From: Paracidovorax citrulli
GTDB taxonomy: Bacteria > Pseudomonadota > Gammaproteobacteria > Burkholderiales > Burkholderiaceae_C
Direction: 5' to 3'
Length of the DNA: 64,000 nucleotides
Assembly: GCF_900100305.1 (NCBI RefSeq)
Contig: NZ_FNEY01000005.1
Span: 62,001-126,000, forward strand
Shown: piece by piece, positions 8,219 through 16,700 of the stretch
Numbering within the stretch: the stretch's first letter is position 1
Layout of the letters: every line of letters starts with the position of its first letter
The notes under the pieces: model-generated
The model's database searches: none
Told to the model about the DNA's origin: nothing
Seen by the model: only the letters and a program-made list of their open reading frames with translations
Program-made: the position numbers and the translations under genes

Positions 8219-9547
8219 ATGAGCACGCACACCCCTTCAGCGGCCGGCACGCCGCACCCCGAACCCCGCGCCTACACGGCCGAAGAGAAGCGCCACCGGG
8301 TCTTCTCGATCATGGCGGCCTCGTCGGGCAACCTCGTGGAATGGTTCGATTTCTACGTGTATGCGTTCGCGGCGCTGTATTTCGCGCCGGCGTTCTTCCC
8401 GAAATCGGACCCCACGGCCCAGCTGCTGAACACGGCGGGCGTGTTCGCCGCGGGCTTTCTCATGCGGCCCATCGGCGGCTGGCTGTTCGGCCGCATCGCG
8501 GACCGCTACGGCCGCAAGACCTCGATGCTGATCTCGGTCACCATGATGTGCGCGGGCTCGCTGGTGATCGCGTGCCTGCCCACCTATGCGGCCATCGGGG
8601 CCTGGGCGCCCTTCCTGCTGCTGGTGTGCCGGCTGTTCCAGGGCCTGTCGGTGGGTGGCGAATACGGCACCACGGCCACCTACATGAGCGAGGTGGCGCT
8701 GCGCGGCCAGCGCGGCTTCTTCTCGTCGTTCCAGTACGTGACGCTGATCGGCGGGCAACTGCTGGCGGTGCTGGTGATCGTGATCCTGGAGACGCTGCTG
8801 TCCGAGGCCGAGCTCAAGGCCTGGGGCTGGCGCATCCCGTTCATGATCGGCGCCATCTCGGCGGTGGTCGCGCTGATGCTGCGCCGCACGCTGCACGAGA
8901 CGCAGAGCGACGAGAACAGGAAGAAGGACGACGCGGGCACCATCGGCGGCCTGTTCCGCCACCACAAGGCGGCCTTCTTCACGGTGCTGGGCTACACGGC
9001 CGGCGGCTCGCTGATCTTCTACACCTTCACGACCTACATGCAGAAGTACCTCGTGAACACGGTGGGCCTGCCGATCAAGACGACCAGCTACGTGATGACC
9101 GGCGCGCTGTTCCTCTACATGTGCATGCAGCCCCTCTTCGGCGCGCTGTCGGACCGCATCGGGCGGCGCAACAACATGCTGCTGTTCGGCGCGCTGGGCG
9201 CCATCGGCACGGTGCCGATCCTCACCACGCTGCAGCACGTGACCAGCCCGGTGGCGGCCTTCGTGCTGATCGTGGTGGCGCTGGCCATCGTGAGCTTCTA
9301 CACCTCGATCAGCGGCATCGTGAAGGCGGAGATGTTCCCGCCCGAGGTGCGCGCGCTGGGCGTGGGCCTGGCCTACGCGGTGGCCAACGCGATCTTCGGC
9401 GGCTCGGCGGAGTACGTCGCGCTGGGGCTGAAGACGCTGGGGCACGAGTCGGCGTTCTTCTGGTACGTGACGGCGATGATGGTCGTGGCTTTCCTGGTGA
9501 GCCTGCGGCTGCCGCGGCAGGCGAGCTATCTGCACCACGATCATTGA
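8219..9547 (+). CDS. MFS transporter, metabolite:H+ symporter (MHS) family, alpha-ketoglutarate permease-like
   Basis: A 442-residue inner-membrane protein with about 12 membrane segments. It opens with the MHS signature ([15 protein letters not shown]) and contains the loop [13 protein letters not shown] between segments 2 and 3 and its counterpart [13 protein letters not shown] in the second half. A conserved [13 protein letters not shown] segment marks the KgtP/ProP/citrate branch. These proteins import organic acids such as 2-oxoglutarate or citrate with protons. The substrate is inferred from family resemblance only. The start ATG was chosen at the first Met before the conserved core, after a poly-pyrimidine stretch. 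An Fnr box upstream suggests induction at low oxygen. Confidence 0.88.
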   Translation: MSTHTPSAAGTPHPEPRAYTAEEKRHRVFSIMAASSGNLVEWFDFYVYAFAALYFAPAFFPKSDPTAQLLNTAGVFAAGFLMRPIGGWLFGRIADRYGRKTSMLISVTMMCAGSLVIACLPTYAAIGAWAPFLLLVCRLFQGLSVGGEYGTTATYMSEVALRGQRGFFSSFQYVTLIGGQLLAVLVIVILETLLSEAELKAWGWRIPFMIGAISAVVALMLRRTLHETQSDENRKKDDAGTIGGLFRHHKAAFFTVLGYTAGGSLIFYTFTTYMQKYLVNTVGLPIKTTSYVMTGALFLYMCMQPLFGALSDRIGRRNNMLLFGALGAIGTVPILTTLQHVTSPVAAFVLIVVALAIVSFYTSISGIVKAEMFPPEVRALGVGLAYAVANAIFGGSAEYVALGLKTLGHESAFFWYVTAMMVVAFLVSLRLPRQASYLHHDH

Positions 9548-9654
9548 TCCCATCGCAGGGGGCGAGGCGCGCGACGGCCCCCGCATTGGCACCGTGAGCG
9601 CGGATCGGACTGATCCGCGCCAAAGTCCTGAAAACCCACCCGCCAATCAACGGT

Positions 9655-10131
9655 TCATTGATTGCAACCGCCTGTTCTTATGCGATGGACGAAAAAGCCG
9701 ATCTCCTCCTTTTGCATTTGATCTCCGTGCATGGTCGAGACCTTGCCACCCACTTTCAAAACCTTTTCCTCATACGACTGTAAGTCCCGGGCTCCAGCCT
9801 TCTTCATTCCGCAGAGCGCATAAAGCTTGGCGACGCTCGTTGAGGAAGCATCATCAATCACCCCCGAGAAGAACTTCACGGCATTGGGATTTTGCTCCGC
9901 GCCCGAAGGGGCCACGGTGCGCACACCGGCCAGCCGGTCCGCATGGCCCAATGCCTGCGCGAGCCGCAGCAGCATGGCCTCCCAACGTTCACCGCCCGTG
10001 ACGATGCCGAAGCGGCCATGGCGCGCGACCGCCAGGAAGGACGCTTCGGCCAGCCCGGTGACCGGCACGGGGCTGCATTCCCGGAGCGCGAACAGGCCCG
10101 GGTCGCCGAAGCAGCCGATCAGCACGGCGTC
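9655..10131 (-). pseudogene. Asp/Glu/hydantoin racemase fragment joined in frame to an unrelated C-terminal tail
   Basis: Residues encoded by 9895-10131 (DAVLIGCFGDPGLFALRE, VPVTGLAEASFLAVARHG, FGIVTGGERWEAML) match the middle and later part of the Asp/Glu/hydantoin racemase fold, including the conserved Cys and the TGG loop. The N-terminal third is missing. From 9894 to the stop at 9655 the frame stays open, but the protein changes character (NPNAVKFFSGVIDDASSTS, ending IRTGGCNQ) and the GC content drops. That tail does not resemble racemase. The whole looks like a deletion fusion of two genes. It is joined on its 5' side to remnants of a GntR regulator. Confidence 0.65.
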
Positions 10132-10408
10132 GGGCGCGGCTCGATGAGGCGGCGGGCCTCGAACACCTCGCGGGCCTCGTCCACCGTGGGGCGGGCGATG
10201 GAGGCGCCGCGCCGCGGCGTGAGCGTGAGCGTGACCACCTGCTCGCCGGCCAGGCGCACGAGCACCGGCCGCACGCGGGTGCGCGGGACGCCGGGCCCCT
10301 CGCCGGCCGGCCAGGGCCTGGCCGGACGCGGTGCGGTCCTGGCGCGGGCCGCGCCGCCGGAGCTGCGCCGCCGCTTCGCGGGGTGGCACTCCGCTTCGGA
10401 TCGGACAC
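10132..10408 (-). pseudogene. GntR-family regulator remnant (frameshifted, truncated)
   Basis: A start-like MSDPKRSATPRSGG at 10408 is followed, after a frame change, by VLVRLAGEQVVTLTLTPRRG and ASIARPTVDEAREVFEARRL, which is the junction between winged helix and FCD domain in FadR-type GntR regulators. The remainder of the FCD domain is absent, and the sequence runs straight into the racemase fragment. GntR regulators often sit beside hydantoin/Asp racemase genes, so both pieces probably come from one ancestral locus collapsed by deletion. The PIP box at 10375-10399 lies on top of the first codons of this remnant. Confidence 0.6.
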
Positions 10409-10436
10409 CCGGCGGGCAGGGCCGCTGGACGATCAT
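10375..10436 (+). promoter_or_regulatory. PIP box and -10-like element of the 10.5-11.5 kb gene pair
   Basis: TTCGC (10375-10379), 15 bases, TTCGG (10395-10399) fits TTCGB-N15-TTCGB. GATCAT at 10431-10436 lies 31 bases downstream, at the expected -10 position. The first ATG of the pair with a GGAG ribosome-binding site starts at 10497. Confidence 0.7.
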
Positions 10437-10496
10437 GGCGCCCAACAGTACAACGGGGGCGGCGTGCCGCTCCTGCAGACCCTTTTGGAGCCTTCG

Positions 10497-11141
10497 ATGA
10501 CCGATGTCCGGTTCAGACATTCCGCCGGCGTGGCGCATACCGCCGCACGCCAACCCACCTTCGCCCCCGAATCCGCGCCCGAGCGGCCGCGTTCCGTGCT
10601 ATCCAGCAGCACCGGCCTGTTCGGACGCGGCGGCATGCAGGCCGCGCACGGCGGCGCCGGCATCCAGCCCCGCTCCGCGCTGCCCGGCATGGCACCGCAC
10701 GGGCATGCCAGCCGGGACTTCCACCCCGGAGCCCTGCACGGGCCGGCGCATGGCTTCGGGCATGCCGCCCACCTGCAGCCGCCCGCGCACACGCCGCCGC
10801 CGATGCACTTCCAGGCCTTCCAGCCGCCCGCCTATGCCGCGCCGCACTACGGGATGGGCCACGGGGGCCACGCGGCCTACCCCGCGGCGGGCCATGCGCT
10901 CCCGGCGTTCCAGCAATTCAACCCGCACCACCTGGCGCAGCAGAGCAGCGCCTTCCACTACCAGGCGCCAGCGCACGGCGTGGAGGCGTCGGGCGGACGG
11001 TCGCTCAACTCCTTCATCTACGGCGCGTCGATGCTGCAATCCACGCTGATGTCGCCCATGGCGGCGCTGGGTTACTTCTCGCACCGGCTCAACCCGTTCT
11101 CCGCGTTCAGCACTTTCGTGAGCTTCCCCCACTTCTTCTGA
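10497..11141 (+). CDS. Candidate HrpX-regulated secreted protein, His/Pro/Gly/Ala-rich, unknown family
   Basis: A 214-residue protein I do not recognise. The first 50 residues are Ser/Arg/Pro/Ala-rich without a Sec signal peptide, as in type III secretion signals. The middle (about 60-170) is a low-complexity stretch with roughly 20 histidines, mostly as GH, AH and PH steps alternating with Pro and aromatic residues. The last 45 residues (SLNSFIYGASMLQSTLMSPM, then Phe-rich to FPHFF) are hydrophobic. A GGAG site lies 7-8 bases before the ATG, and the PIP box is 98 bases upstream. These facts suggest a type III-secreted protein: an effector, harpin-like or translocon-associated. A metal-binding role for the His tract is conceivable but unproven. 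Confidence 0.6.
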   Translation: MTDVRFRHSAGVAHTAARQPTFAPESAPERPRSVLSSSTGLFGRGGMQAAHGGAGIQPRSALPGMAPHGHASRDFHPGALHGPAHGFGHAAHLQPPAHTPPPMHFQAFQPPAYAAPHYGMGHGGHAAYPAAGHALPAFQQFNPHHLAQQSSAFHYQAPAHGVEASGGRSLNSFIYGASMLQSTLMSPMAALGYFSHRLNPFSAFSTFVSFPHFF

Positions 11142-11157
11142 GCAAAGGCCCCGCCCC

Positions 11158-11538
11158 ATGGACGCAACCACCACGCCGGACGCACCGGCCCGCACCGCCC
11201 TCCCCGCTTTCGTGATGCCGCCGGACAGCCCCGGCGAACCCTTCGACGCGCGGGCGCTGCTCGCGCGCTACGTGCTGCGCGATTTCAGCCAGGCCGTGGC
11301 GGAGGTGGAGCAGGCGCTGCTGGCCGCGCAGGACGGTGGAGCCCACGCTTCGGCAGAGGCGCCCGGCGAAGAAGCCCGCCGGGAATTCGCGCGCCAGTTG
11401 GTCGCCGGGGCCTGGCTCAACCGCCACAACCCCGGCTGGGACCCGCGCCGCCCCGAAACGCACCAGCCCCTGCCGGACGACCCGCTGGTGGCGCTGCTGC
11501 AGGAGATGGCCGGCCGCGAGACCGGCGCCACGGCCTGA
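11158..11538 (+). CDS. Small acidic protein of unknown family, second gene of the PIP-driven pair
   Basis: A 126-residue acidic protein that I do not recognise. It follows the His-rich gene after 16 bases, so it is probably in the same transcript. Residues 30-70 are predicted helical (FDARALLARYVLRDFSQAVA, EVEQALLAAQ). A Trp-containing motif follows (AGAWLNRHNPGWDPRRPE), then a short acidic helix. Small size, acidity and its place after a candidate secreted protein are compatible with a type III chaperone, but no chaperone signature is evident and it could equally be a second effector. It ends exactly where the convergent cobT gene ends (TGATCA shared by the two stops). Confidence 0.55.
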   Translation: MDATTTPDAPARTALPAFVMPPDSPGEPFDARALLARYVLRDFSQAVAEVEQALLAAQDGGAHASAEAPGEEARREFARQLVAGAWLNRHNPGWDPRRPETHQPLPDDPLVALLQEMAGRETGATA

Positions 11539-12612
11539 TCAGTCGCGCTGGCGCGAGACGCCGGCCTGCTCGAAGCTCGCCATCTCGCGCAGGATCGCGC
11601 AGGCGGAAACGAGCAGCGGCCACGCCAGCGCCGCGCCCGAACCCTCGCCCAGGCGCAGGCCCAGGTCCAGCAGCGGCTCCGCTCCCAGCGCGGCGAGCAG
11701 GTGCGCATGCCCCGGCTCGCCGGAGCGGTGCGAGAACACGCAGCATTCCAGCACGGCCGGTTCGATGCGGCTGGCCACCAGCACCGCGGCGCTGGTGATG
11801 AAGCCATCGACCACCACCACGCGGCGCTCGGCCGCGGCCTGCAGCACGGCGCCCGCCAGGGTGGCCACCTCCAGCCCGCCCAGGGCGGCCAGCGCGTCGA
11901 GCGGCGCGGTGGCGGCGGCATTGGCCTCCAGCGCCTGCCGCAGCACGGCCCGCTTGCGCGCGATGCCGTCGGCGTCCAGCCCCGTGCCGGCCCCGGTGCA
12001 GTCCTCCAGCGCGACGCCGCACAGGCGCGCGAGCAGCAGGCTGGCGACCGAGGTGTTGCCGATACCCATTTCACCCAGAAGCAGCGCGTTGCCCGGCAGG
12101 GAGCGGACGATGGAGCGGCCGTTCTCCACGGCCTGCGCGCACTGCTGCGCCGTCATGGCGGGACCTGCCGACGCATCGGCGGTGCCGGCCGCCACCCGGC
12201 AGTGGCTCAGCAGGCGCGGCATGCCCGGGGCGCCGTCACGCGGTGGGACGGATGCCGCCACGCCGCAGTCGGCCACCGTGAGCGCCAGGCCGTGCTGGCG
12301 CGCGAGCACGCTCACCGCCGCGCCGCCCGCCAGGAAGTTCTCCACCATCTGGGCGGTGACTTCGCTGGGATAGGCCGAGACGCCGCGCGCGGCGATGCCG
12401 TGGTCCGCCGCGCAGACCAGCATCTGCGGCGCGTGCAGCTCCGGCGATTCGGTGCCGAGGATGCAGCCGATGCGCACGGCCAGCGCCTCGAGCCGGCCGA
12501 GCGCGCCCAGCGGTTTGGTCTTGTGGTCCATGCGGTGGCGCAGGCGCGCGGCCAGGGCTGCATCCTGCGGGCGCACCGTGGCGCCGGCCGGGGTGGGGTC
12601 ATTCGTGGTCAT
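11539..12612 (-). CDS. cobT: Nicotinate-nucleotide--dimethylbenzimidazole phosphoribosyltransferase
   Basis: A 357-residue enzyme making alpha-ribazole phosphate, the lower-ligand nucleotide of cobalamin, from nicotinate mononucleotide and dimethylbenzimidazole. Family landmarks are TKPLGALGRLEALA, the VCAADHGIAARGVSAYPSEV block, LLLGEMGIGNTS and the late catalytic-Glu region (ALRLGEGSGAALA-like, seen as LGLRLGEGSGAALAWPLL). The length is normal. It lies upstream of nothing else cobalamin-related on this strand: the usual neighbours cobS and the alpha-ribazole phosphatase are not in the window. Instead a PIP-driven gene pair converges on it. cobQ is 54 bases upstream and co-directional. Confidence 0.95.
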   Translation of the reverse strand: MTTNDPTPAGATVRPQDAALAARLRHRMDHKTKPLGALGRLEALAVRIGCILGTESPELHAPQMLVCAADHGIAARGVSAYPSEVTAQMVENFLAGGAAVSVLARQHGLALTVADCGVAASVPPRDGAPGMPRLLSHCRVAAGTADASAGPAMTAQQCAQAVENGRSIVRSLPGNALLLGEMGIGNTSVASLLLARLCGVALEDCTGAGTGLDADGIARKRAVLRQALEANAAATAPLDALAALGGLEVATLAGAVLQAAAERRVVVVDGFITSAAVLVASRIEPAVLECCVFSHRSGEPGHAHLLAALGAEPLLDLGLRLGEGSGAALAWPLLVSACAILREMASFEQAGVSRQRD

Positions 12613-12666
12613 GATGGTTTTCGGAGTCCAGGAAACGCACCGCGGCAGGGCACGGTGCCGCGATCA

Positions 12667-14145
12667 TCATCGGCCCGCGCGCCGCGCCGCGCGCCAGGCG
12701 GGGTCGAACCATTCGTCCACGCCGCGCGCCAGCCGGTCGAACACCGCGTCCAGCGTCGGCACGTCCGCGCCGAAGAGCGCGCGCAGCGCGACCGCATCCT
12801 CGAACAGGCCGTGCAGGTACAGGCCCAGCACGTTGCCGCGCGCGTTCTGCCATGCCAGGCCGGGGATGGCTGCGTGCGCCACGTCGCCGGCCGCGGCCAT
12901 GGCCGGATGCTGCGCCGTGCGGCCGTGGCGGATCTCGTAGCCCTGCACCGCCACGCCCGAGAGCGCGCTCCACGCGCCCCGCAGTGCGCCGAAGGCGGTG
13001 CGCGTGCGGCGCACGGTCTTGGCCGGATCGAACGCGGTGACCAGCGGCAGCAGGCCCAGGCCGGGCGCGTTGCCGTCCACGCCGTGGGTGTCGATCAGCG
13101 CCTCGCCCAGCATCTGCAGGCCGCCGCAGATGCCCAGCACGCGGCCGCCGCGCGCGGCGTGGGCGGCGATGGCGGCATCCAGGCCCTGGGCGCGCAGCCA
13201 GGCCAGGTCGGCCGCGGTCGCCTTGGAGCCGGGCAGCACGATCCAGTCGGCGCCGGCCACCTCGGCCGGGCTGCGTGCCCAGACGAGCCGCAGGCCCGGC
13301 ACGCCCTTGAGCGGCTGGAACTCGTCGAGGTTGCTGATGCGCGGGTACGCCACCACCGCCACCGTGGTGTGCACCGCGCCGCCGGCGCCCGCGCGCACGT
13401 GGCCGGCATCGTCGAACACGCCGTCTTCCTCCGGCAGGCCGTGGCGCCACTGCATGGGAATGGTGGCCACCGTGGGCACGCCCGTGCGCTCGCGCAGCAT
13501 GTCCGGCGCGGGCGCGAGCAGCGCGGCGTCGCCGCGGAACTTGTTGAGCACGAAGCCCTGGATCAGCGCGCGCTCGTCCTCGGGCAGCAGCGCCCAGGTG
13601 CCGTAGAGGTGGGCGAAGGCGCCGCCGCGGTCGATGTCGGTCACCAGCAGCCCGTGCGCGCCCGCGTGCCGCGCCACGCGCATGTTGACGATGTCGTTCG
13701 CGTGCAGGTTGATCTCGGCCGGCGAGCCCGCGCCTTCGATCACCACGACGTCGTTCTCGGCCCGCAGCGCGTCGAGCGCCGCGGCCACGTGCGGCCAGAC
13801 GTGCACGCTGCGCCCGCGCCAGGGCATGCGCGTGAGTTCTTCGCTCACCTGCCCCATCAGGACCACCTGGCTGCGCGTGTCCGCCTCGGGCTTGAGCAGC
13901 ACCGGGTTCATGCGCACCTCGGGCTCGGTGCGTGCCGCCAGCGCCTGGAAGTACTGCGCGCTGCCGATCTCCCCCTGCCCGCCGCCCGGCGCCGCCACCA
14001 CGCGCGCGTTGTTGCTCATGTTCTGCGCCTTGAACGGCGCGACGCGCAGGCCCTGGTCGCTGAACCAGCGGCACAGCGCCGTGGCGAGCCAGCTCTTGCC
14101 GGCGCCGCTGGAGGTGCCGAGGACCATGATGCAGCGGGCGGTCAT
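12667..14145 (-). CDS. cobQ: Cobyric acid synthase (glutamine-dependent amidase)
   Basis: A 492-residue enzyme that amidates four carboxyl groups of adenosylcobyrinate diamide using glutamine and ATP. The N-terminal dethiobiotin-synthetase-like domain carries the P-loop GTSSGAGKSWL and the segment PFKAQNMSNNARV, which separates CobQ from CbiA. The C-terminal type I glutaminase domain has the nucleophile Cys in GRVLGICGGLQMLG and a His near GLYLHGLFE. The length is normal. It is transcribed with cobT. Confidence 0.95.
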   Translation of the reverse strand: MTARCIMVLGTSSGAGKSWLATALCRWFSDQGLRVAPFKAQNMSNNARVVAAPGGGQGEIGSAQYFQALAARTEPEVRMNPVLLKPEADTRSQVVLMGQVSEELTRMPWRGRSVHVWPHVAAALDALRAENDVVVIEGAGSPAEINLHANDIVNMRVARHAGAHGLLVTDIDRGGAFAHLYGTWALLPEDERALIQGFVLNKFRGDAALLAPAPDMLRERTGVPTVATIPMQWRHGLPEEDGVFDDAGHVRAGAGGAVHTTVAVVAYPRISNLDEFQPLKGVPGLRLVWARSPAEVAGADWIVLPGSKATAADLAWLRAQGLDAAIAAHAARGGRVLGICGGLQMLGEALIDTHGVDGNAPGLGLLPLVTAFDPAKTVRRTRTAFGALRGAWSALSGVAVQGYEIRHGRTAQHPAMAAAGDVAHAAIPGLAWQNARGNVLGLYLHGLFEDAVALRALFGADVPTLDAVFDRLARGVDEWFDPAWRAARRAGR

Positions 14146-14382
14146 GCGGCCTCCGGCGCCGTGCAGGCGGCCCCTTCGCCGGAGGATGGACGGCGCGCAG
14201 CGTTCGCGGACCGGGGGAGCCGTTCGGATGCGGTACGGGGATGGTCTGGGATGGGGATCACGGCACGGCGGCAGGGAAGGTGGGCGCCCGTCCGGTCGGA
14301 TGGCCGCCCGGATCGCGCAATGCGCCTATTGTCCCCTGCGCAGCGGTGCCCGAATGCGAGGTTCGCGGACCAGGCTGGCGGC

Positions 14383-15186
14383 TCAGCCCTGCGGCGGCTG
14401 CCCGTTCGATGCCGACACGCCGCCATCCACCGGCAGCACCACGCCGGTGACGAAGCCGGCGTCCGGGCTCGCGAGGAACGCGATCACGGAGGCGATCTCC
14501 TCGGGCTCGGCGCCGCGGCCCAGGGGAATGCGTTCGGCGAACTTGGCGAGCAGCTCGGGATCGCTCTTGATGTCCTCCGTCATGCCGGTGAAGGTGAGGC
14601 TGGGCGCCACGGCATTCACGCGCACGCCGTCCTTGCCATGGTCCAGCGCGAGCGCGCGCGTGAAATTGGAGACGGCGCCCTTGGAGGTGTTGTAGAAGCT
14701 CATGTCCCAGTCGCCGCCCAGGCCCGAGACCGACGAGGTGTTGACGATGCAGCCCCGGGTCTTCAGCAGGTGCGGCATGGCGGCGCGCGCGCCGTGGAAC
14801 ACGCCGGAGACGTTCGTGGCGAGGACGCGCTGCCAGTCGTCCAGGCTGGCCTCGGTGACCTTGCCCTGCACGGCGATGCCGGCGTTGTTCACCATGACGT
14901 CGAGGTGGCCGAAGCGCTGGACCGTGGCATCCACCAGGGCCTGGACGTCTTCGAACTTCGAGACATCGGCCGGGTGCGCGAGCGTGCGGTCGGCCGGCAG
15001 GTCGGCGCGCGTGGCGGCGAGCTTGTCGTCGCTCAGGTCGGCGATGGCGACCATCGCCCCTTCCTGCGAGAAGCGGCGCGCGGTGGCGGCACCGATGCCG
15101 GAGCCCGCCCCGGTGACGATGACGACCTTGCCGGCGAAGCGCCGGGACGGGATGGATGAGCCGGACTGCGAAGATGGGGATGCCAT
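14383..15186 (-). CDS. SDR-family oxidoreductase
   Basis: A 267-residue classical short-chain dehydrogenase/reductase. It has the cofactor loop VTGAGSGIGAATA (TGxxxGxG), NNAGIAVQG, the catalytic Ser in NTSSVSGLGG and the Y-x3-K pair in SFYNTSKGAVSNF. It closes with the family end FVTGVVLPVDGG. An Asp (IADLSDDK) after the second strand favours NAD(H). The substrate is unknown. It is a single gene with its own leader: nothing was recognised in the 236 bases after it or the 179 bases before it. It has no obvious link to the flanking cobalamin genes. Confidence 0.9.
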   Translation of the reverse strand: MASPSSQSGSSIPSRRFAGKVVIVTGAGSGIGAATARRFSQEGAMVAIADLSDDKLAATRADLPADRTLAHPADVSKFEDVQALVDATVQRFGHLDVMVNNAGIAVQGKVTEASLDDWQRVLATNVSGVFHGARAAMPHLLKTRGCIVNTSSVSGLGGDWDMSFYNTSKGAVSNFTRALALDHGKDGVRVNAVAPSLTFTGMTEDIKSDPELLAKFAERIPLGRGAEPEEIASVIAFLASPDAGFVTGVVLPVDGGVSASNGQPPQG

Positions 15187-15365
15187 GGGACGTTCCTTTC
15201 GTGGAGTCTGCGTGGAAAGCAAACGTCCATTTTTCGCGCGGCCCGCCTCCGCGTTCGTGCGCCTTCGGCGCCGTATGCCTGTCGGAGGGCATCCCGCCGG
15301 CGGGCGCCGCCAGCCCGCCAGCGGGCCCGGCAGCGCGCCCGTGCAGGGCAAGGGCGCCAGGCTCT

Positions 15366-15752
15366 TCAGCGCCGGACCATGCGGTCCATGATGTGCTCCA
15401 GCGCCGCCGCGGCGTCCGTGCAGCGCCCGGTGTGCACGGGCGAGGTCTGGATGATCGCGCTGCGCCGCGCGGTGAGCCAGTGGAAGCGCGCCCGGTAGGG
15501 CAGCGCCGCGATCGGACCGCAGCCCGGGTCGCCGGCGCAGATGGCCACGATGGCGCCCAGGTGGCGCCGCACCGTGTCCAGGTCGGCCTGCGGGTCGAGC
15601 GCGAGCAGGCGCGCCTCGTCGAGCGCGGTCGCGGCCTGCAGGAAGCCGGAACGCTGGCACGAGAGGATCACGCCGGCGTTGATGAATTCCTCGCGCTCCA
15701 CGCGCGGCACCACGCGCACGATGGCGTAGTCATAGACGTCAGCCGCGTGCAT
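15366..15752 (-). CDS. DUF3037 family protein
   Basis: A 128-residue protein with the DUF3037 pattern: YDYAIVRVVPRVEREEFINA followed by GVILSCQR, then an acidic helix, and a C-terminal FHWLTARRSAIIQTSPVHTG. Its function is unknown. It overlaps the 3' end of the HipA-like gene by 14 bases, an arrangement seen for this family pair in many proteobacteria. This suggests the two proteins work together. The start was set at MHAADVYDY. Confidence 0.82.
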   Translation of the reverse strand: MHAADVYDYAIVRVVPRVEREEFINAGVILSCQRSGFLQAATALDEARLLALDPQADLDTVRRHLGAIVAICAGDPGCGPIAALPYRARFHWLTARRSAIIQTSPVHTGRCTDAAAALEHIMDRMVRR

Positions 15753-16536
15753 CGATCGCCCCCTGCAGCCAGGCCTGCCGGCCCGCGAGCCGCGCCAGGA
15801 AATAATCGACGTAGGCCTGCCGGTGCGCCGCCGGATCGGCGAGCGGACCATCGCCCTCCCCGTCCCCATGGCCCTCGGCCGCCTGTGCCAGGAACAGGTC
15901 GGGCACCTCGGCCAGCACCGCCTGCAGGCATTCTGGAGTGAGGCGCGCAGCCAGCCCGGCATCCACCGCCGCCAGTTCCGTGGCCAGGGGCAGCAGCACA
16001 TGGTCGGCGATCGGCGCGAACGGTTTGGCGGGCTGCGCCACCGTGCCGTTCCAGGCGTGGTGGAAGGTGAGCGACGCGCCATGGTCGATCAGCCACGGGT
16101 CGCGGTGCCACACCAGCAGGTTGGTGTTGCGCGCGGTGCGGTCCACGTTGCCCACCAGCGCGTCGAACCAGACGAGGCGCGACGCGAAATCGGGCGTGAC
16201 GCGGTCCACCGCCGGATCGAAGTTGACCGCGCCGGAGAGATAGTCGAGCGCCACGTTCAGCCCCGCGCTCGCGCGGATCAGGTCCTGGATCTCGGGGTCC
16301 GGCTCGGTCTGCGCGAGTGCCGGATCGAGCTGGGCCAGCACGATCTCGGGCACGGGCAGTTCCAGCGCACGGGCGATGCCGCCGGCGATGATCTCGGCCA
16401 TGAGCGCACGCACGCCCTGCCCGGCACCGCGGAACTTCAGGACATAGACGCCGAGGTCGTCGCCCTCCACGACGGCCGGCATGGAGCCGCCCTCGCGCAG
16501 CGGCGTGACGTAGCGGCTTACGGTGATGGTACGCAC
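15739..16536 (-). CDS. HipA-like kinase-fold protein, partner of DUF3037
   Basis: A 265-residue protein with features of the HipA/PI3K-like kinase fold: YVLKFRGAGQGVRALMAEII (nucleotide-binding lysine and helix), then RLVWFDALVGNVDRTARNTN (the catalytic Asp-Asn loop, as VxNxDRTxxNxN) and PWLIDHGASLTFHH (the metal-binding Asp). It is shorter than true HipA toxins and lacks a HipB partner. The neighbour is DUF3037, so it is unlikely to be a toxin-antitoxin pair. The start is a GTG (VRTITVSRYVTPL), chosen because codons further upstream read as non-protein and because RTITVSRY begins the family. The substrate is unknown. Confidence 0.75.
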   Translation of the reverse strand: MRTITVSRYVTPLREGGSMPAVVEGDDLGVYVLKFRGAGQGVRALMAEIIAGGIARALELPVPEIVLAQLDPALAQTEPDPEIQDLIRASAGLNVALDYLSGAVNFDPAVDRVTPDFASRLVWFDALVGNVDRTARNTNLLVWHRDPWLIDHGASLTFHHAWNGTVAQPAKPFAPIADHVLLPLATELAAVDAGLAARLTPECLQAVLAEVPDLFLAQAAEGHGDGEGDGPLADPAAHRQAYVDYFLARLAGRQAWLQGAIDARG

Positions 16537-16589
16537 GGCGGGGCTTTCGCGACAAGAGATGAGAAAAGGGCACCCATGGTAGTGCCCTC

Positions 16590-16651
16590 TTCGCCGGGGA
16601 GGGCAGTTTTTCGCCCATGCACCGGGTGCGCAGCGCATGCGTGCGCATATT
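16590..16651 (+). promoter_or_regulatory. PIP box and -10 element of the two-gene effector operon
   Basis: TTCGC (16590-16594), 15 bases, TTCGC (16610-16614) is a perfect PIP box. CATATT at 16646-16651 lies 31 bases downstream as the -10. Transcription would begin near 16658, which rules out earlier in-frame ATG codons and supports the start at 16701. Confidence 0.85.
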
Positions 16652-16700
16652 CGGAATTTTCACGCCCGCCCACGCTGAGCCCGCCCCGCAAGGGTATCCG

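Noticed and set aside
11158-11538. Calling the small acidic protein a type III chaperone
   Set aside because: Size and acidity fit but no chaperone signature can be seen. The gene order alone is not enough.
14146-14382. Riboswitch or small gene between the SDR gene and cobQ
   Set aside because: No B12-box blocks and no convincing frame with a ribosome-binding site. Nothing recognised.
11701-15159. Very long open frame on the plus strand across cobT and cobQ
   Set aside because: It is antisense to two well-recognised genes, with a composition (Arg/His/Gln/Ala-rich) typical of shadow frames in high-GC DNA.
15366-16536. HipA/DUF3037 as a toxin-antitoxin system
   Set aside because: No HipB-type DNA-binding partner exists and DUF3037 is not an antitoxin family. 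The pair is left as unknown function.
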